From: CAYQJL01 sp964573295
GTDB taxonomy: Bacteria; Eisenbacteria; RBG-16-71-46; CAIMUX01; WJJG01
Direction of reading: 5' to 3'
Assembly: GCA_964573295.1 (NCBI GenBank)
Contig: CAZNJE010000019.1
Coordinates: 1 to 64,000 of the forward strand
DNA length: 64,000 nucleotides
Below the pieces are notes generated by a model that was given only the letters and a program-made list of their open reading frames with translations, was not told the DNA's origin and made no database searches. This document shows, piece by piece, positions 24,835 to 33,219 of the stretch. The position numbers and the translations under genes were made by a program. Positions within the stretch are counted from its first letter, which is position 1; each line of letters opens with the position of its first letter.

Positions 24835-27144
24835 TCACCGCAGGCGAATCAGCCGGCGCGATTCCACCTGGCCGTCATATGCCAGGCGCACGAAGTAGAA
24901 TCCCGAGCCGGCGGGCGGGCCCGACGCGGTGCGGCCATCCCATAGGTACCGCTGCGGGCCGGCCGGCAAGAGGCCGTGGGCGAGTTGGATGATCCGGCGG
25001 CCGTTCAGGTCGTAGACGGATAGATCCACATCGGCCGGCGCCGGCAGGTCGAAGCCGAGCCCCGTTTCATGACGGAAGGGATTGGGCCGGGGACTGAGCA
25101 GAACGTGCAGATCGGTGCGTCCCGGCAGGGGAAGGTCCCCTTCGTAGCATTGCGCGGGGTATCGCTGCAGAGACTGCGGGGCGCATCCCACCCACAGCTC
25201 GTCCTCACGCAGTGTGAGCGTGGTAGAGGGCCCCGACGGGGCGGCACCGACGAGGACGGGCCGGGCGGTATCGCGCACGTCGATCACCTGGACTCCGGAG
25301 GCCGCCGTGCTGACGTAGGCGTGGTAGCCACGCACGTCGAGGTCGGTTGCCACCGACGGCAACAGCGTCTGCCCGAGCACGACCGGAGCTGTGTCCTCGG
25401 TGACATCGATGATCTGCAGGGTGCGGCCGCTGATCAGGAACACGCGATCTTCGTCGTAGAGCAGGCCCCGGGACTTTCCGGGCACAGGTAGCGTGTGGCT
25501 GATCACCGGATGCCCCCGATCCCGGTAATCGAGTACGACGAGGCCATCTTCCCAGCTCGATGCGAAGAGGCGTTCGCCACCCAGTACCGTCTGTGTAGGA
25601 TAGGAGAAGAAGAAGGGCACCTCGCGTTGAATCTGCGGCTCGCTCGGATCGCTCACATCGATGATCTGAATACTGCCGGTGCCATGCCCGTCGTGACCGG
25701 CAATTAGGGCCAGATCGCCATCGAGGGTGAGTGCGGTGCGCGCGGTGGCAAAGGGTAGGCGGGCCACCGTATCGGGGTCGAGGGGATCACCTACGTCGAG
25801 GATCAGCAGTCCAGCGTCCGGTCCGGTGGAGTAGAGAAGCTGGCCGTCGAGGGCCAGCGCGTTCAGTCCGCCAGTGACCTCGACCCGGCCGGCCTCGAAT
25901 GGATTTGCCGGCTCGCGTACGTCGAGCACGAGGAGACCTTGCGTCGCATCGGCCACATAGGCGTACGGGTCGGCGAATAGGATGTCGCTGGCTTCACCGC
26001 CGAGATCGATGGCAACCTCTCGCTCCACGCGTTCGGGATTGGCCGCTTCGTAGATGCCCAGCCCGGAGGTGTCACCGATGTAGACCTGCGAACCCTCGTA
26101 CGCCAGCACCAGCGCGGCGAACAGCGTGGGAAACTGGCTGACTGGCACAGGCGTGCCGCCTCCGCTGATGTCATAGATTCCCAGACCGTCCTCGAAGTCG
26201 GTGGCGTAGAGCCAAGTTCCGGCAGCCCGCACGCTGGTGACGATCGAGCCGGTGGCGTCCGAGGCAATGAGCGTCGGTTCCTGGGGCTGGGTGATCGAGA
26301 CCAGGTGTAGATCCCGCCCACCGACGAAGAGGCGATCTCCCGCCTGCGCCAAGCTATAGGCGCCACCCTCGAGAGGCAGGAGCCCAAGTGGGGTTGGGCG
26401 GGCGCTGTCGAGGATATCGATCACGAGGACTCCGTGTTGATTCGCCACGTGGAGAAACGGGAAGTCGGCGACCAGCGCTCGTGCGCCGCCATCGATGGCG
26501 AGCGAGCCGGCCAGGCGGAGGTCATCTGGGTGGGACGCGTCGATCACCATGACACCGAATCCTTCCTGGGCCAGGAAGACGCGGTCGCCGTGAAGGTCGA
26601 GTCCCCCGACCGAATGGCTTGTGGCGATTTCATCGACGAGAACCGGGTCATCGGGATCGCTGACATCGAGCACCACCAGACCCTGGGTTCTGGCGGCCAC
26701 GTAGAGGTGGGGATGGTCGTAGACCATGCCCTCGATGAGATCCTCGAAAGCGTAGGTGGCTAGCGTGTCGGCGTCTTGTCCCTGACGTTCGAAGATGTGC
26801 AGGCCGGCGAACTGCTCGGCCAAAAAGACCCGGTTGCCGTCGACGACCACATCGCGTACAGCCCCCGCGGTCTCGATCCGGGCGACCGGGTGCAGGTAGT
26901 CCGCGTAGTCTACGCACTGGCCAGCGGCCGGTCCCGTTCCCGCGATAAGAGCCGCCACGAGAAGGATTGCCGTGACGTGGATCGCAGTGACGGAAACCGC
27001 AGCGAGAACCGCAACGGGAACCGCAACGGGAACCGCAATGGAAACTGCAACGAGGAGAACTGCTTTCTTGGCGAGCCTCGGCAGTGTGTAGCGGGCCAGT
27101 CGTGGAAGGGCGCTGCCGGCGAACAATGCGGCGCGTCTTGTCAT
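24835..27144 (-). CDS. Exported LVIVD-repeat beta-propeller protein with FlgD-like C-terminal domain
   Basis: 769 residues. ATG 27144 has an AAAGGG SD 9 bases upstream. The leader is long: a basic region, then a hydrophobic stretch of more than 40 residues containing VAVPVAVPVAV, encoded by a 12 bp array, ending GPAAG/Q. The mature protein is a chain of about a dozen LVIVD-type blades (VVLDVSDPDDPVLVDEI, LLILDVGDPLDPDTVARL, VQVIDVRDTARPVLVG), a fold seen in choice-of-anchor surface proteins. The C-terminus is a FlgD-like Ig domain (PNPFRHETGLGFDLP, VDLSVYDLNGRRI, SGFYFVRLAY). Probably surface-displayed. It is convergent with arcC. Confidence 0.83.
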   Translation of the reverse strand: MTRRAALFAGSALPRLARYTLPRLAKKAVLLVAVSIAVPVAVPVAVLAAVSVTAIHVTAILLVAALIAGTGPAAGQCVDYADYLHPVARIETAGAVRDVVVDGNRVFLAEQFAGLHIFERQGQDADTLATYAFEDLIEGMVYDHPHLYVAARTQGLVVLDVSDPDDPVLVDEIATSHSVGGLDLHGDRVFLAQEGFGVMVIDASHPDDLRLAGSLAIDGGARALVADFPFLHVANQHGVLVIDILDSARPTPLGLLPLEGGAYSLAQAGDRLFVGGRDLHLVSITQPQEPTLIASDATGSIVTSVRAAGTWLYATDFEDGLGIYDISGGGTPVPVSQFPTLFAALVLAYEGSQVYIGDTSGLGIYEAANPERVEREVAIDLGGEASDILFADPYAYVADATQGLLVLDVREPANPFEAGRVEVTGGLNALALDGQLLYSTGPDAGLLILDVGDPLDPDTVARLPFATARTALTLDGDLALIAGHDGHGTGSIQIIDVSDPSEPQIQREVPFFFSYPTQTVLGGERLFASSWEDGLVVLDYRDRGHPVISHTLPVPGKSRGLLYDEDRVFLISGRTLQIIDVTEDTAPVVLGQTLLPSVATDLDVRGYHAYVSTAASGVQVIDVRDTARPVLVGAAPSGPSTTLTLREDELWVGCAPQSLQRYPAQCYEGDLPLPGRTDLHVLLSPRPNPFRHETGLGFDLPAPADVDLSVYDLNGRRIIQLAHGLLPAGPQRYLWDGRTASGPPAGSGFYFVRLAYDGQVESRRLIRLR
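26990..27047. repeat. 12 bp coding array inside a signal-peptide hydrophobic core
   Basis: Four to five copies of aaccgcaacggg on the plus strand; on the coding minus strand they give VAVP units in the h-region of the LVIVD protein. Confidence 0.85.
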
Positions 27145-27609
27145 GAGGGCATCCCTTTCGTTCGAGCAAGGGTCTCCCATGGCGGCGGGATGGACTGCGC
27201 TCGTCGACAGCCCTGGCCGATAGTCTAGCGCGAGCGAGGGCGGGTCGCCAGGTGGACTGAGCGTGTGGACAGAGCGGGTGGACCGAGCGGGTGTGGACCG
27301 AGCGCGTGGACCGAGCGGGGACCGGGGCTGGAAGAAGAGGCAGGGAGCGGCGAGACGTGCGATACGTGCGAGACGTGCCATACGTGTGATCTCTGGGGTG
27401 TGTTTAGGATTCTGGAGTCTTGGCCTAACATCTTCTCGGTTCATGGGTTATGAGATTTGGCCTTGTCAGGATCCGAAGCCCACCGCCCCCGGTGGCCTGC
27501 TTGCCGCTCCCGGCGACGTCCTTGTCGGCTCCCGGTGCCGGACCGGCACATTCTCTCCGCCAGGGCCAACGGTCCGCAACGACGAACTCCAGCGCGGCCG
27601 ATCACGAGG
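27145..27609. other. 465-base spacer with degenerate repeats
   Basis: Between the LVIVD gene and ychF, both on the minus strand. It contains imperfect gtggaccgagcg repeats (27240-27325) and a 10 bp acgtgcgaga-type array (27354-27390). The rest has no recognised gene. The LVIVD gene's promoter must lie here but was not identified with confidence. Confidence 0.6.
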
Positions 27610-28641
27610 CTAGACATTGAAGAGGAAGTGACAGATATCGCCATCCTCCATGATGTAGTCTCGTCCCTTGAGCGCCACCAGGCCCTTATCCTTCGCGGCC
27701 TTCTCCGACCCGGCCGCCAGCAGGTCGTCGTACTTGATCACCTCTACGCGAATGAAGCCTCGCTCGATGTCGCTGTGGATCTTTCCGCCGGCCCGCGGCG
27801 CAACGGCTCCCTTCTGGATCGTCCAGGCCCGTACCTCGTCTTTGCCGACCGTGTAGAACGACATCAAACCGAGCGCGTCGTAGGCGGCGCTGTTGAGCCG
27901 GTCCGAGCCAGGCGCCGCGATCCCCAGATCGTCCAGGAAGGCCGCTCGCTCATCCCGGTCATCGATGCCGGCGATCTCCTGTTCGATCTGACACGACAGG
28001 TTGATCGAGCCCGGGGCCAGATCCCGGGACAGGTCGCTCTCGGAGACGTTGTAGACCCACAGCATGGGCATCATGGTGATGAGCCCCAAGCTGCGCACGG
28101 CGATGACATCGTCCTGATCGAGCCCGGCGTCACGCACCGGGCGCGTGTCCTCGAGAACCGACTCGCACTTGCGCAGCGCTCGTTCCTCGATGGCGAGTTC
28201 GGCCTTGCGTCCGGCCTTCTTCTCCTTCTCGATCCGCGCGAGCCGGTTCAGTACGACCTCGAGGTCGCCCAGGATCAGCTCGGTTTCGATGGCGGCGCGA
28301 TCGCGCGCCGGGTTGACCGACCCGGCGGGATGGTAGACCTGATCGGACTCGAAGGCCCGCACGACCAGAGCTAGCAGGTCGCCCTGGCGAGCGGCCTTGA
28401 GCCACGCCCGGCTCTGGCTGGAAACCTCGATGTCGGGGCAGAGCATGTAGTCGTTCTGCGCGTAGGTGGTCTTGCGCGGCTCGTAGAGGGCCGAGAGCCG
28501 GTCCACGCGTGGATCGGGAACGGATGCCTGACCTTCGATCGTCTCACCTGGCTTGCGATTCTCGGGCACCATGCGCCCGGTGAGCAGGTGGAACAACGTC
28601 TTCTTCCCGGCCTGGGGCAGGCCCATCAGTGCGATGCGCAT
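27610..28641 (-). CDS. ychF: YchF-type (OLA1) P-loop GTPase/ATPase
   Basis: 343 residues, close to the family's 360. P-loop MGLPQAGKKTLF (residues 6-17), DPRVDRLSALYEPRKTTYAQ after it, a helical coiled-coil region (LNRLARIEKEKKAGRKAELA), and a C-terminal TGS domain ending in the family's hallmark GRDYIMEDGDICHFLFNV. YchF/OLA1 proteins bind ribosomes and prefer ATP. The P-loop GLPQAGKK differs from the common GLPNVGKS and the switch DIAGLV segment is not evident, so this is a divergent subgroup. SD AGGAGGAG lies about 10 bases before the ATG. Confidence 0.8.
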   Translation of the reverse strand: MRIALMGLPQAGKKTLFHLLTGRMVPENRKPGETIEGQASVPDPRVDRLSALYEPRKTTYAQNDYMLCPDIEVSSQSRAWLKAARQGDLLALVVRAFESDQVYHPAGSVNPARDRAAIETELILGDLEVVLNRLARIEKEKKAGRKAELAIEERALRKCESVLEDTRPVRDAGLDQDDVIAVRSLGLITMMPMLWVYNVSESDLSRDLAPGSINLSCQIEQEIAGIDDRDERAAFLDDLGIAAPGSDRLNSAAYDALGLMSFYTVGKDEVRAWTIQKGAVAPRAGGKIHSDIERGFIRVEVIKYDDLLAAGSEKAAKDKGLVALKGRDYIMEDGDICHFLFNV

Positions 28642-28850
28642 CGTGTGTTCGTATCTCCTCCTGGCGCGTTCGGTCCGGCAGATCCATCCGATTTGGTTGG
28701 GACCGGCAGACGATACTCCGCGCGAAGAGCTGACGCCAGAGCGGATCGCTTGGCCTCCAATTCGCTATCTCACCCAATCCCGGTCCCCGGCCCCGGAGAA
28801 GGGCTCCGGTGATCCGAGGGGCGGGAGACGTTTGCGAGAAGGAGGCGAGT

Positions 28851-29483
28851 ATGACACGAGTCTTGTGCTGGGCCATCGCTGTGGCGGTGGTGGCATGGAT
28901 GGGGAGCCCGGCCGAAGCGGTGCTCTCGATCAACGAGATCATGGCCGATCCGGCCAGCGACTGGGACGGCGACGGGGAGTACAACTTCAAGGGCGACGAG
29001 TGGGTCGAGATCTGCAACGACGGCGCCGATCCGCTCGACCTGGGACGTTTCGGCCTCTCCGACGACGCGGGTCTCTGGACGTTCGGATTCGAGACCGGGG
29101 ACCTGCTGAATCCGGGGGAGACGCGGGTGATCTTCGGTAGCGAGTCGGTGGTGTGGCAGGATGCCCACGGGCATTCGCTTTACGGCTTCTCGATGTCCAA
29201 TGATGGAGACACGGTCGTACTTTGGGAGTTTGCCGGCAGCGATACGCTTCTGGTCGACAGCCACACGTTCAACACCTACGAGGCCGATGACGACCGCTCC
29301 ACCGGACGCAATCCCGACGGCATCGGGGACTGGGAGATCTTCGATGCGCTCAATCCCTATAGCGGCTCGAACCCTCCGTTGGGGAACGGTCTGGCGCCGT
29401 CTCCGGGGTGGCCCAACACGGGTGATCCTCCCGTCAAGCTCGGCGGCGCCACCTGGGGAAACGTGAAGGCACTCTTCCGCTGA
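28851..29483 (+). CDS. Exported lamin-tail-domain protein with C-terminal TWG tail
   Basis: 210 residues. SD GAAGGAGG 6 bases before ATG 28851 fixes the start. Signal peptide MTRVLCWAIAVAVVAWMGSPAEA, then one LTD domain (VLSINEIMADP, GDEWVEICNDGADPLDLG, LLNPGETRVIFG, FSMSNDGDTVVLWE). The last 11 residues, ATWGNVKALFR, closely resemble the end of the exported protein at 60841 (ATWGEVKGLFE), although the bodies are unrelated; it may be a sorting or anchoring tail. It has no FlgD-like domain. Divergent from ychF. Confidence 0.8.
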   Translation: MTRVLCWAIAVAVVAWMGSPAEAVLSINEIMADPASDWDGDGEYNFKGDEWVEICNDGADPLDLGRFGLSDDAGLWTFGFETGDLLNPGETRVIFGSESVVWQDAHGHSLYGFSMSNDGDTVVLWEFAGSDTLLVDSHTFNTYEADDDRSTGRNPDGIGDWEIFDALNPYSGSNPPLGNGLAPSPGWPNTGDPPVKLGGATWGNVKALFR

Positions 29484-29686
29484 TCGGCCCGTGACGGGCT
29501 TGTGACGGGACCGCGGCCGGCACGCGACCGGCACGCGACAAGCACGTGATGGGCAGGTGACAGGGAGGTGGCAGGCGGGTGATAGGCAGCGGACTCGGAT
29601 GCCGCTGCCTATCCGCGTGCGATGTGGCGCGGAGCGCGGTGGGTCGGTATGATCCCCTCTTCCGAATGGTAGGGGGGATCAACTGC

Positions 29687-30469
29687 ATGGGACGGACACA
29701 ACGGCAACCGGGATGGCCTACCGATTGGGTTGGAGCGGCCATGGTGCATGCAGCGCCCGCGTGCGCGCTTGCCGTCTGGGTCGTGCTCACGGGTATCTCG
29801 GGTATCTCGGGTATCTCGACAGCCGTACCCGTCCACGCGGAGACGCTCAGCGATGCTGTGCCGGTGGATCCCACTCAGATGGTGCTTTGCAGGATCGGCA
29901 ACGAGTGTCGCTTGACCACCCTCGAACGCTGTCTGGCCAAAGGCGGCATGGTGGATCCTCCCTGGGAGGAATGCGCGCCCATCCTGGAGGGCGTGCCGCC
30001 CTCAACCCCTGGACAGGGCACCGACTGCGACTTCCCGGCCGAAATCGCCATCCGCGGCCGAAACCGCCTTGTCTATCGCAACGGGGCCTACGAGCGCACG
30101 TTTGGTCCGGGAACCTACATGGCGGCCGACTTCGAAGATGGCCGGTTTCGCATCGCCGACAGCTTGGTCGTGGTCCCATCCCCCCGGCCCGAGGTTCTTG
30201 CCGGGGATCTTCGGCGTCTGGGGAGCTTCTTTGGCGTTCAGGAGGCGTTGCGGGCCGACGTGCTGGGAGAGTCACCGATTACCGTGACTGACGCCGGTGA
30301 ACCCTCAGAGCAGATGCGGACCCTGAAGCGGGAGGATGCCTGCGCTTGGCTGCAGATCCTGCAACTCCTGCGCCGCTCGGTCACGCCCCTCGAGGTCCAT
30401 CTTGCCGATGGTCATCTGACGCTGATGATGGTCCCGTTGGAGCGCAGCAAAACGGCGTCCGGAGAGTGA
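29687..30469 (+). CDS. Exported Cys-motif protein of unknown function
   Basis: 260 residues. ATG 29687 has a GGGGG-type SD. A 40-residue leader ends with a hydrophobic core carrying GISGISGIS, encoded by a 9 bp repeat. Near the mature start is a cysteine motif CRIGNECRLTTLERCLAKGG ... CAPI, related to the CCMGTDCEVLTAEACYLAEG ... CDPNPC block of the beta-helix protein at 61979. The rest (RGRNRLVYRNGAYERTFGPG, AWLQILQLLRRSVTPLEVHL) is unrecognised. Its stop codon lies in the loop of the terminator of the convergent tRNA gene. Confidence 0.55.
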   Translation: MGRTQRQPGWPTDWVGAAMVHAAPACALAVWVVLTGISGISGISTAVPVHAETLSDAVPVDPTQMVLCRIGNECRLTTLERCLAKGGMVDPPWEECAPILEGVPPSTPGQGTDCDFPAEIAIRGRNRLVYRNGAYERTFGPGTYMAADFEDGRFRIADSLVVVPSPRPEVLAGDLRRLGSFFGVQEALRADVLGESPITVTDAGEPSEQMRTLKREDACAWLQILQLLRRSVTPLEVHLADGHLTLMMVPLERSKTASGE

Positions 30470-30482
30470 TCCCCGGACGCCG
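30453..30482 (-). terminator. Intrinsic terminator of tRNA-Leu, overlapping a convergent gene's stop
   Basis: A perfect 10 bp stem (cggcgtccgg / ccggacgccg) with a 10-base loop; on the minus strand it is followed by TTTTGC. It begins 4 bases past the tRNA 3' end. The stop codon of the plus-strand gene is within the loop. Confidence 0.8.
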
Positions 30483-30486
30483 ATCT

Positions 30487-30570
30487 TGCGGAAGGGGGGA
30501 CTCGAACCCCCACGGCCTTGCGACCACTAGACCCTGAACCTAGCGCGTCTACCAATTCCGCCACTTCCGC
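30487..30570 (-). tRNA. tRNA-Leu (anticodon CAG)
   Basis: A class II tRNA. Acceptor gcggaag pairs with cttccgc; the D-arm is gcggaattggtagacgc; the anticodon loop ttcaggg on stem ctagg/tctag gives CAG; then a long variable arm ggtcgcaaggcc, and T-arm gtgggggttcgagtccccc. It is very similar in layout to E. coli tRNA-Leu(CAG). The CCA end is not encoded (aag follows). It decodes CUG, likely the major Leu codon in this high-GC genome. Confidence 0.95.
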
Positions 30571-30587
30571 AAAGCTGACAGACATAC

Positions 30588-30617
30588 GATCCTGCCAGAC
30601 TGGTGTGAAATTGTCAA
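30588..30617 (-). promoter_or_regulatory. Possible tRNA-Leu promoter
   Basis: On the minus strand TTGACA (plus-strand tgtcaa at 30612-30617) is followed after 17 bases by CAGGAT, shortly upstream of the tRNA. The -35 is perfect and the -10 weak. Confidence 0.4.
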
Positions 30618-30702
30618 TGCCTCCTGATGGCCCGACGCTCTAGAATGCGGCAGCCCTGCTGACGCGAACCGAGCCATGCGCCGATCCCCGGGTCCAGGCA
30701 AG

Positions 30703-30848
30703 AGGCTGCGGCGGCAGCGGCAGCGGCAGCGGCAGCGGCAGAGGCAGAGGCAGAGGCAGAGGCAGAGGCAGAGGCAGCGGCAGAGGCAGCGGCGGAGGCA
30801 GCGGCGGAGCCAGAGGCGGAGGTAGAGGCAGCGGCAGCGGCAGTGGCT
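30703..30848. repeat. 6 bp array (cggcag/aggcag) upstream of smpB
   Basis: About 24 tandem hexamers in the smpB leader. On the minus strand it would read (PL)n, but no gene start or domain supports coding. Confidence 0.92.
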
Positions 30849-30937
30849 TGAGCCTACCGGCCGCGGACGGTACGATGGGGGCTTTCCGACAAGCCCCTGC
30901 GGATGCTTGCTGCCCCACGAGATTGGAGAGATGCGGA

Positions 30938-31423
30938 TTGGCCAAGAAGAAGACCCAGGAGGAAGAGGGCGTCAAGCTCGTCGTGCGCAATCGCAAGGCG
31001 CGGCACGACTACGAGATCTTCGACACCTTCGAAGCCGGCCTGGTGCTGATGGGGTCGGAGGTCAAGAGCCTGCGCGCGGGCAAAGTCACGATCACCGATG
31101 CCTATGCCTCTCCCCGCGGGGAGGAGATGTTCCTGCTCAATCTGAACATCGCCGCGTACGACAAGGCAACGGTGGATCCGCACGAGCCTCAACGATCGCG
31201 CAAGCTGCTCCTGCACAAACGGCAGATCCGGCGGCTACTGGGACGGATTCAGGAGCGGGGGCTTACCTTGATCCCGCTTCGCATCTACTTCCGTGACGGC
31301 AAGGCGAAGGTGGAGCTCGGTCTGGCGCGGGGCAAGCGCAAGTACGACAAACGCGAGGCCCTTGCCAAACGCGATGCCCGGAGGGACATGGATCGGGCCC
31401 GGGCCGCCCGGGGTGGAGACTGA
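30938..31423 (+). CDS. smpB: SmpB, tmRNA-binding protein for trans-translation
   Basis: 161 residues. Binds tmRNA and brings it to stalled ribosomes. Motifs: RNRKARHDYEIFDTFEAGLVL, GSEVKSLRAGKVTITDAY, RSRKLLLHKRQIRRL, LIPLRIYF, KVELGLARGKRKYDKREALAKRDARRDMDRA. A TTG start at 30938 is preferred: SD GGAGAG lies 7 bases upstream and family similarity begins at AKKK; the open frame upstream continues through unrelated sequence. The stop overlaps the start of the amidase-like gene (TGATG). Confidence 0.93.
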   Translation: MAKKKTQEEEGVKLVVRNRKARHDYEIFDTFEAGLVLMGSEVKSLRAGKVTITDAYASPRGEEMFLLNLNIAAYDKATVDPHEPQRSRKLLLHKRQIRRLLGRIQERGLTLIPLRIYFRDGKAKVELGLARGKRKYDKREALAKRDARRDMDRARAARGGD

Positions 31424-33219
31424 TGGTGGACGTCGGATCGGATAGCCCAAGGATCGGCCTTCGTAGGTGGGCCAGGCGGCTCGACGGTCTGCCGAGCCCG
31501 CGCGCGCTACTGTTCTTGCGGTCCTTAGGACTGGTCTTGGTCACCTTCGTGTTTCTTCAGCCTCCCATCGCCGGCTTCCTTCCCGCGCTGGCCGATCCGC
31601 GCTGCCCACAGGAGTTGGGAGGGCCCCATCGCCTGGGTCCGGCGCCGGTGGGTCCGGTACTCGGGGTGGTGCACTGCGACGGACGTCCATCGCACTGGGA
31701 CCCGCTGACCGTCTTCGGTAACCAGCTCTACTGGCGTGCCGAAGACGCGTGCCGCGCCTTCGATGCTGAACTGTGGTGGGACCCTGCGGATCTGCGCGGG
31801 GAGTGGCAGATCGATTCGGTGCGATGCAGCTTCATCGTCGGCGGCGAGGTCATCCACTGCGACACGCTTGCCTGGCAGATGCGCGCGCCGGTGCTCTATG
31901 CAGAGAACCGTCTCTGGTTCCCACTGGATCTGGCGGAGGTAATGGCCGAGAAGGTGCTGCCCGGCCGTTACCAGTACGATTCCCTCGACCGGATTCTCCG
32001 CCAACGGCCGGTTCTCCCACCCGCGGACGTTCCGGTGATCGAGCAGCTCGGCCGCCGAACCTATCTGCGCTGGCGGCTCGAACGGGCGCCGGTGACGCGT
32101 CTTCTCGGCGACGGCGTGGCGAGCATCATTGTCGAGATCGACAGCGTCGGGTTCGATCCCTTGACCCGTCCCGAGGTGCTGTCGCGGCGCGGGGCCTGCC
32201 TGCGTGAGATCCGCCCGTACGAGGGCGGGACGGCCTACTGCCTGACACTTTCGGACCAGATCCGGGCATGGCGGTTTCGGTGGCGGGCCGCTGCACGGGA
32301 GCTCGAGCTCACCCTATCGGAGAATGCAGGGGATCGCGCCTACCGCACCTACACGGCCTGGGAACCGCCTGGGCCCGTGGGATTCGGGGATGGAACATCC
32401 CCCGGCGTCGCCGTCGCCGGGGCCGGGGCCGGGGCCGGGGCCGGCGACGCCGGGAGGCCGGGAAGCGCGGGCGGACCGGTGATGGTCGTCTTTCCCGGTC
32501 GCGAGCAGATCGAGTCGGCGGAGGACCCGGGTTGCGAGGCGGCCTTGTGCGTGGTGCAGGCCTGCGGACATCGTCTGGCCGAGTTGTTGCGTAGCGCCGG
32601 CCGGGAGGTGCTCTTGTACGAAGAGAACGAGGAGACCAACTGGGCTGGAGCGGCGAACCGGCAGTGCGCCTCCGTGTGCCTGATCCTGCGTGGGNNNNNN
32701 NNNNGGTTGATCGCGAAAGAGCTGACCAACTTTTTTCTCCTGCGTGGGTTGCAGGCGGGTAGCACGATTCCGCCCGGGGTGCGGATCGTCACCTATGACA
32801 CCCGGCCCGGCCAGCTCCCGCACCGCTTGATTGGTAGGATCGGCGAGGAGGTGACCGGCGCGGCCCGCCCGGATCTGTCTCCGGCGCTTGCCGGCACCGA
32901 CCAGATCAAGCTGGTGCCGTGGGCACTGGTTCCTGTGCGTCACGCCGCCCGCACCGATGAATTGGCCAATGGACTGCTCGAGAGTCTTTCGCTCGGCCTG
33001 CCCGAGCAACTGGTGGTCCGTGAGCACTGGCCGCATTACAGCCTCGAGGGTTTGGATATGCCCGGCGCGGTCCTCTACCTGGGTAGTCTGCACACGCCGC
33101 CGACGGTGGCCGTCGGCGGCGATGCCCTCGCGTATCATATGGCCGAGGTTTTGGCGAGCGCGATTGAGGAGTACCAGGGATCGGTGAGCGATGCCAAGGA
33201 AAGGGAGTGGCCGCGATGA
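31423..33219 (+). CDS. Amidase_3-like exported protein lacking the zinc motifs
   Basis: 598 residues (10 unknown bases inside). Signal/anchor around residues 30-56. Residues about 80-190 look like a copper-amine-oxidase-N/AMIN-type stalk (LTVFGNQLYWRAEDACRAF). The C-terminal third follows the Amidase_3 order: a helix CEAALCVVQACGHRLAELLRSAGREVLLYEE, then AANRQCASVCLILRG where catalytic enzymes have AN...FVSIHxN, and a closing LVVREHWPHYSLEGLDMPGAVLYLG with HMAEVLASAIEEYQG matching the VLVELGF...AxAIxxGI end. The DPGHGG zinc motif is replaced by VFPGREQ and SIHxN by LILRG, so it is probably inactive. It heads a gerMN-murI-rph set. Start overlaps the smpB stop. Confidence 0.6.
   Translation: MVDVGSDSPRIGLRRWARRLDGLPSPRALLFLRSLGLVLVTFVFLQPPIAGFLPALADPRCPQELGGPHRLGPAPVGPVLGVVHCDGRPSHWDPLTVFGNQLYWRAEDACRAFDAELWWDPADLRGEWQIDSVRCSFIVGGEVIHCDTLAWQMRAPVLYAENRLWFPLDLAEVMAEKVLPGRYQYDSLDRILRQRPVLPPADVPVIEQLGRRTYLRWRLERAPVTRLLGDGVASIIVEIDSVGFDPLTRPEVLSRRGACLREIRPYEGGTAYCLTLSDQIRAWRFRWRAAARELELTLSENAGDRAYRTYTAWEPPGPVGFGDGTSPGVAVAGAGAGAGAGDAGRPGSAGGPVMVVFPGREQIESAEDPGCEAALCVVQACGHRLAELLRSAGREVLLYEENEETNWAGAANRQCASVCLILRGXXXXLIAKELTNFFLLRGLQAGSTIPPGVRIVTYDTRPGQLPHRLIGRIGEEVTGAARPDLSPALAGTDQIKLVPWALVPVRHAARTDELANGLLESLSLGLPEQLVVREHWPHYSLEGLDMPGAVLYLGSLHTPPTVAVGGDALAYHMAEVLASAIEEYQGSVSDAKEREWPR
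32695..32704. other. Assembly gap of 10 N
   Basis: Ten undetermined bases inside the amidase-like gene, at the expected position of its SIH-like strand. The frame stays open across it if the gap is truly 10 bases. Confidence 0.95.

Noticed and set aside
30640..30996. Minus-strand frame with a (PL)n tract
   Set aside because: The sequence is only the hexamer array upstream of smpB read backwards; there is no credible start or neighbouring domain.
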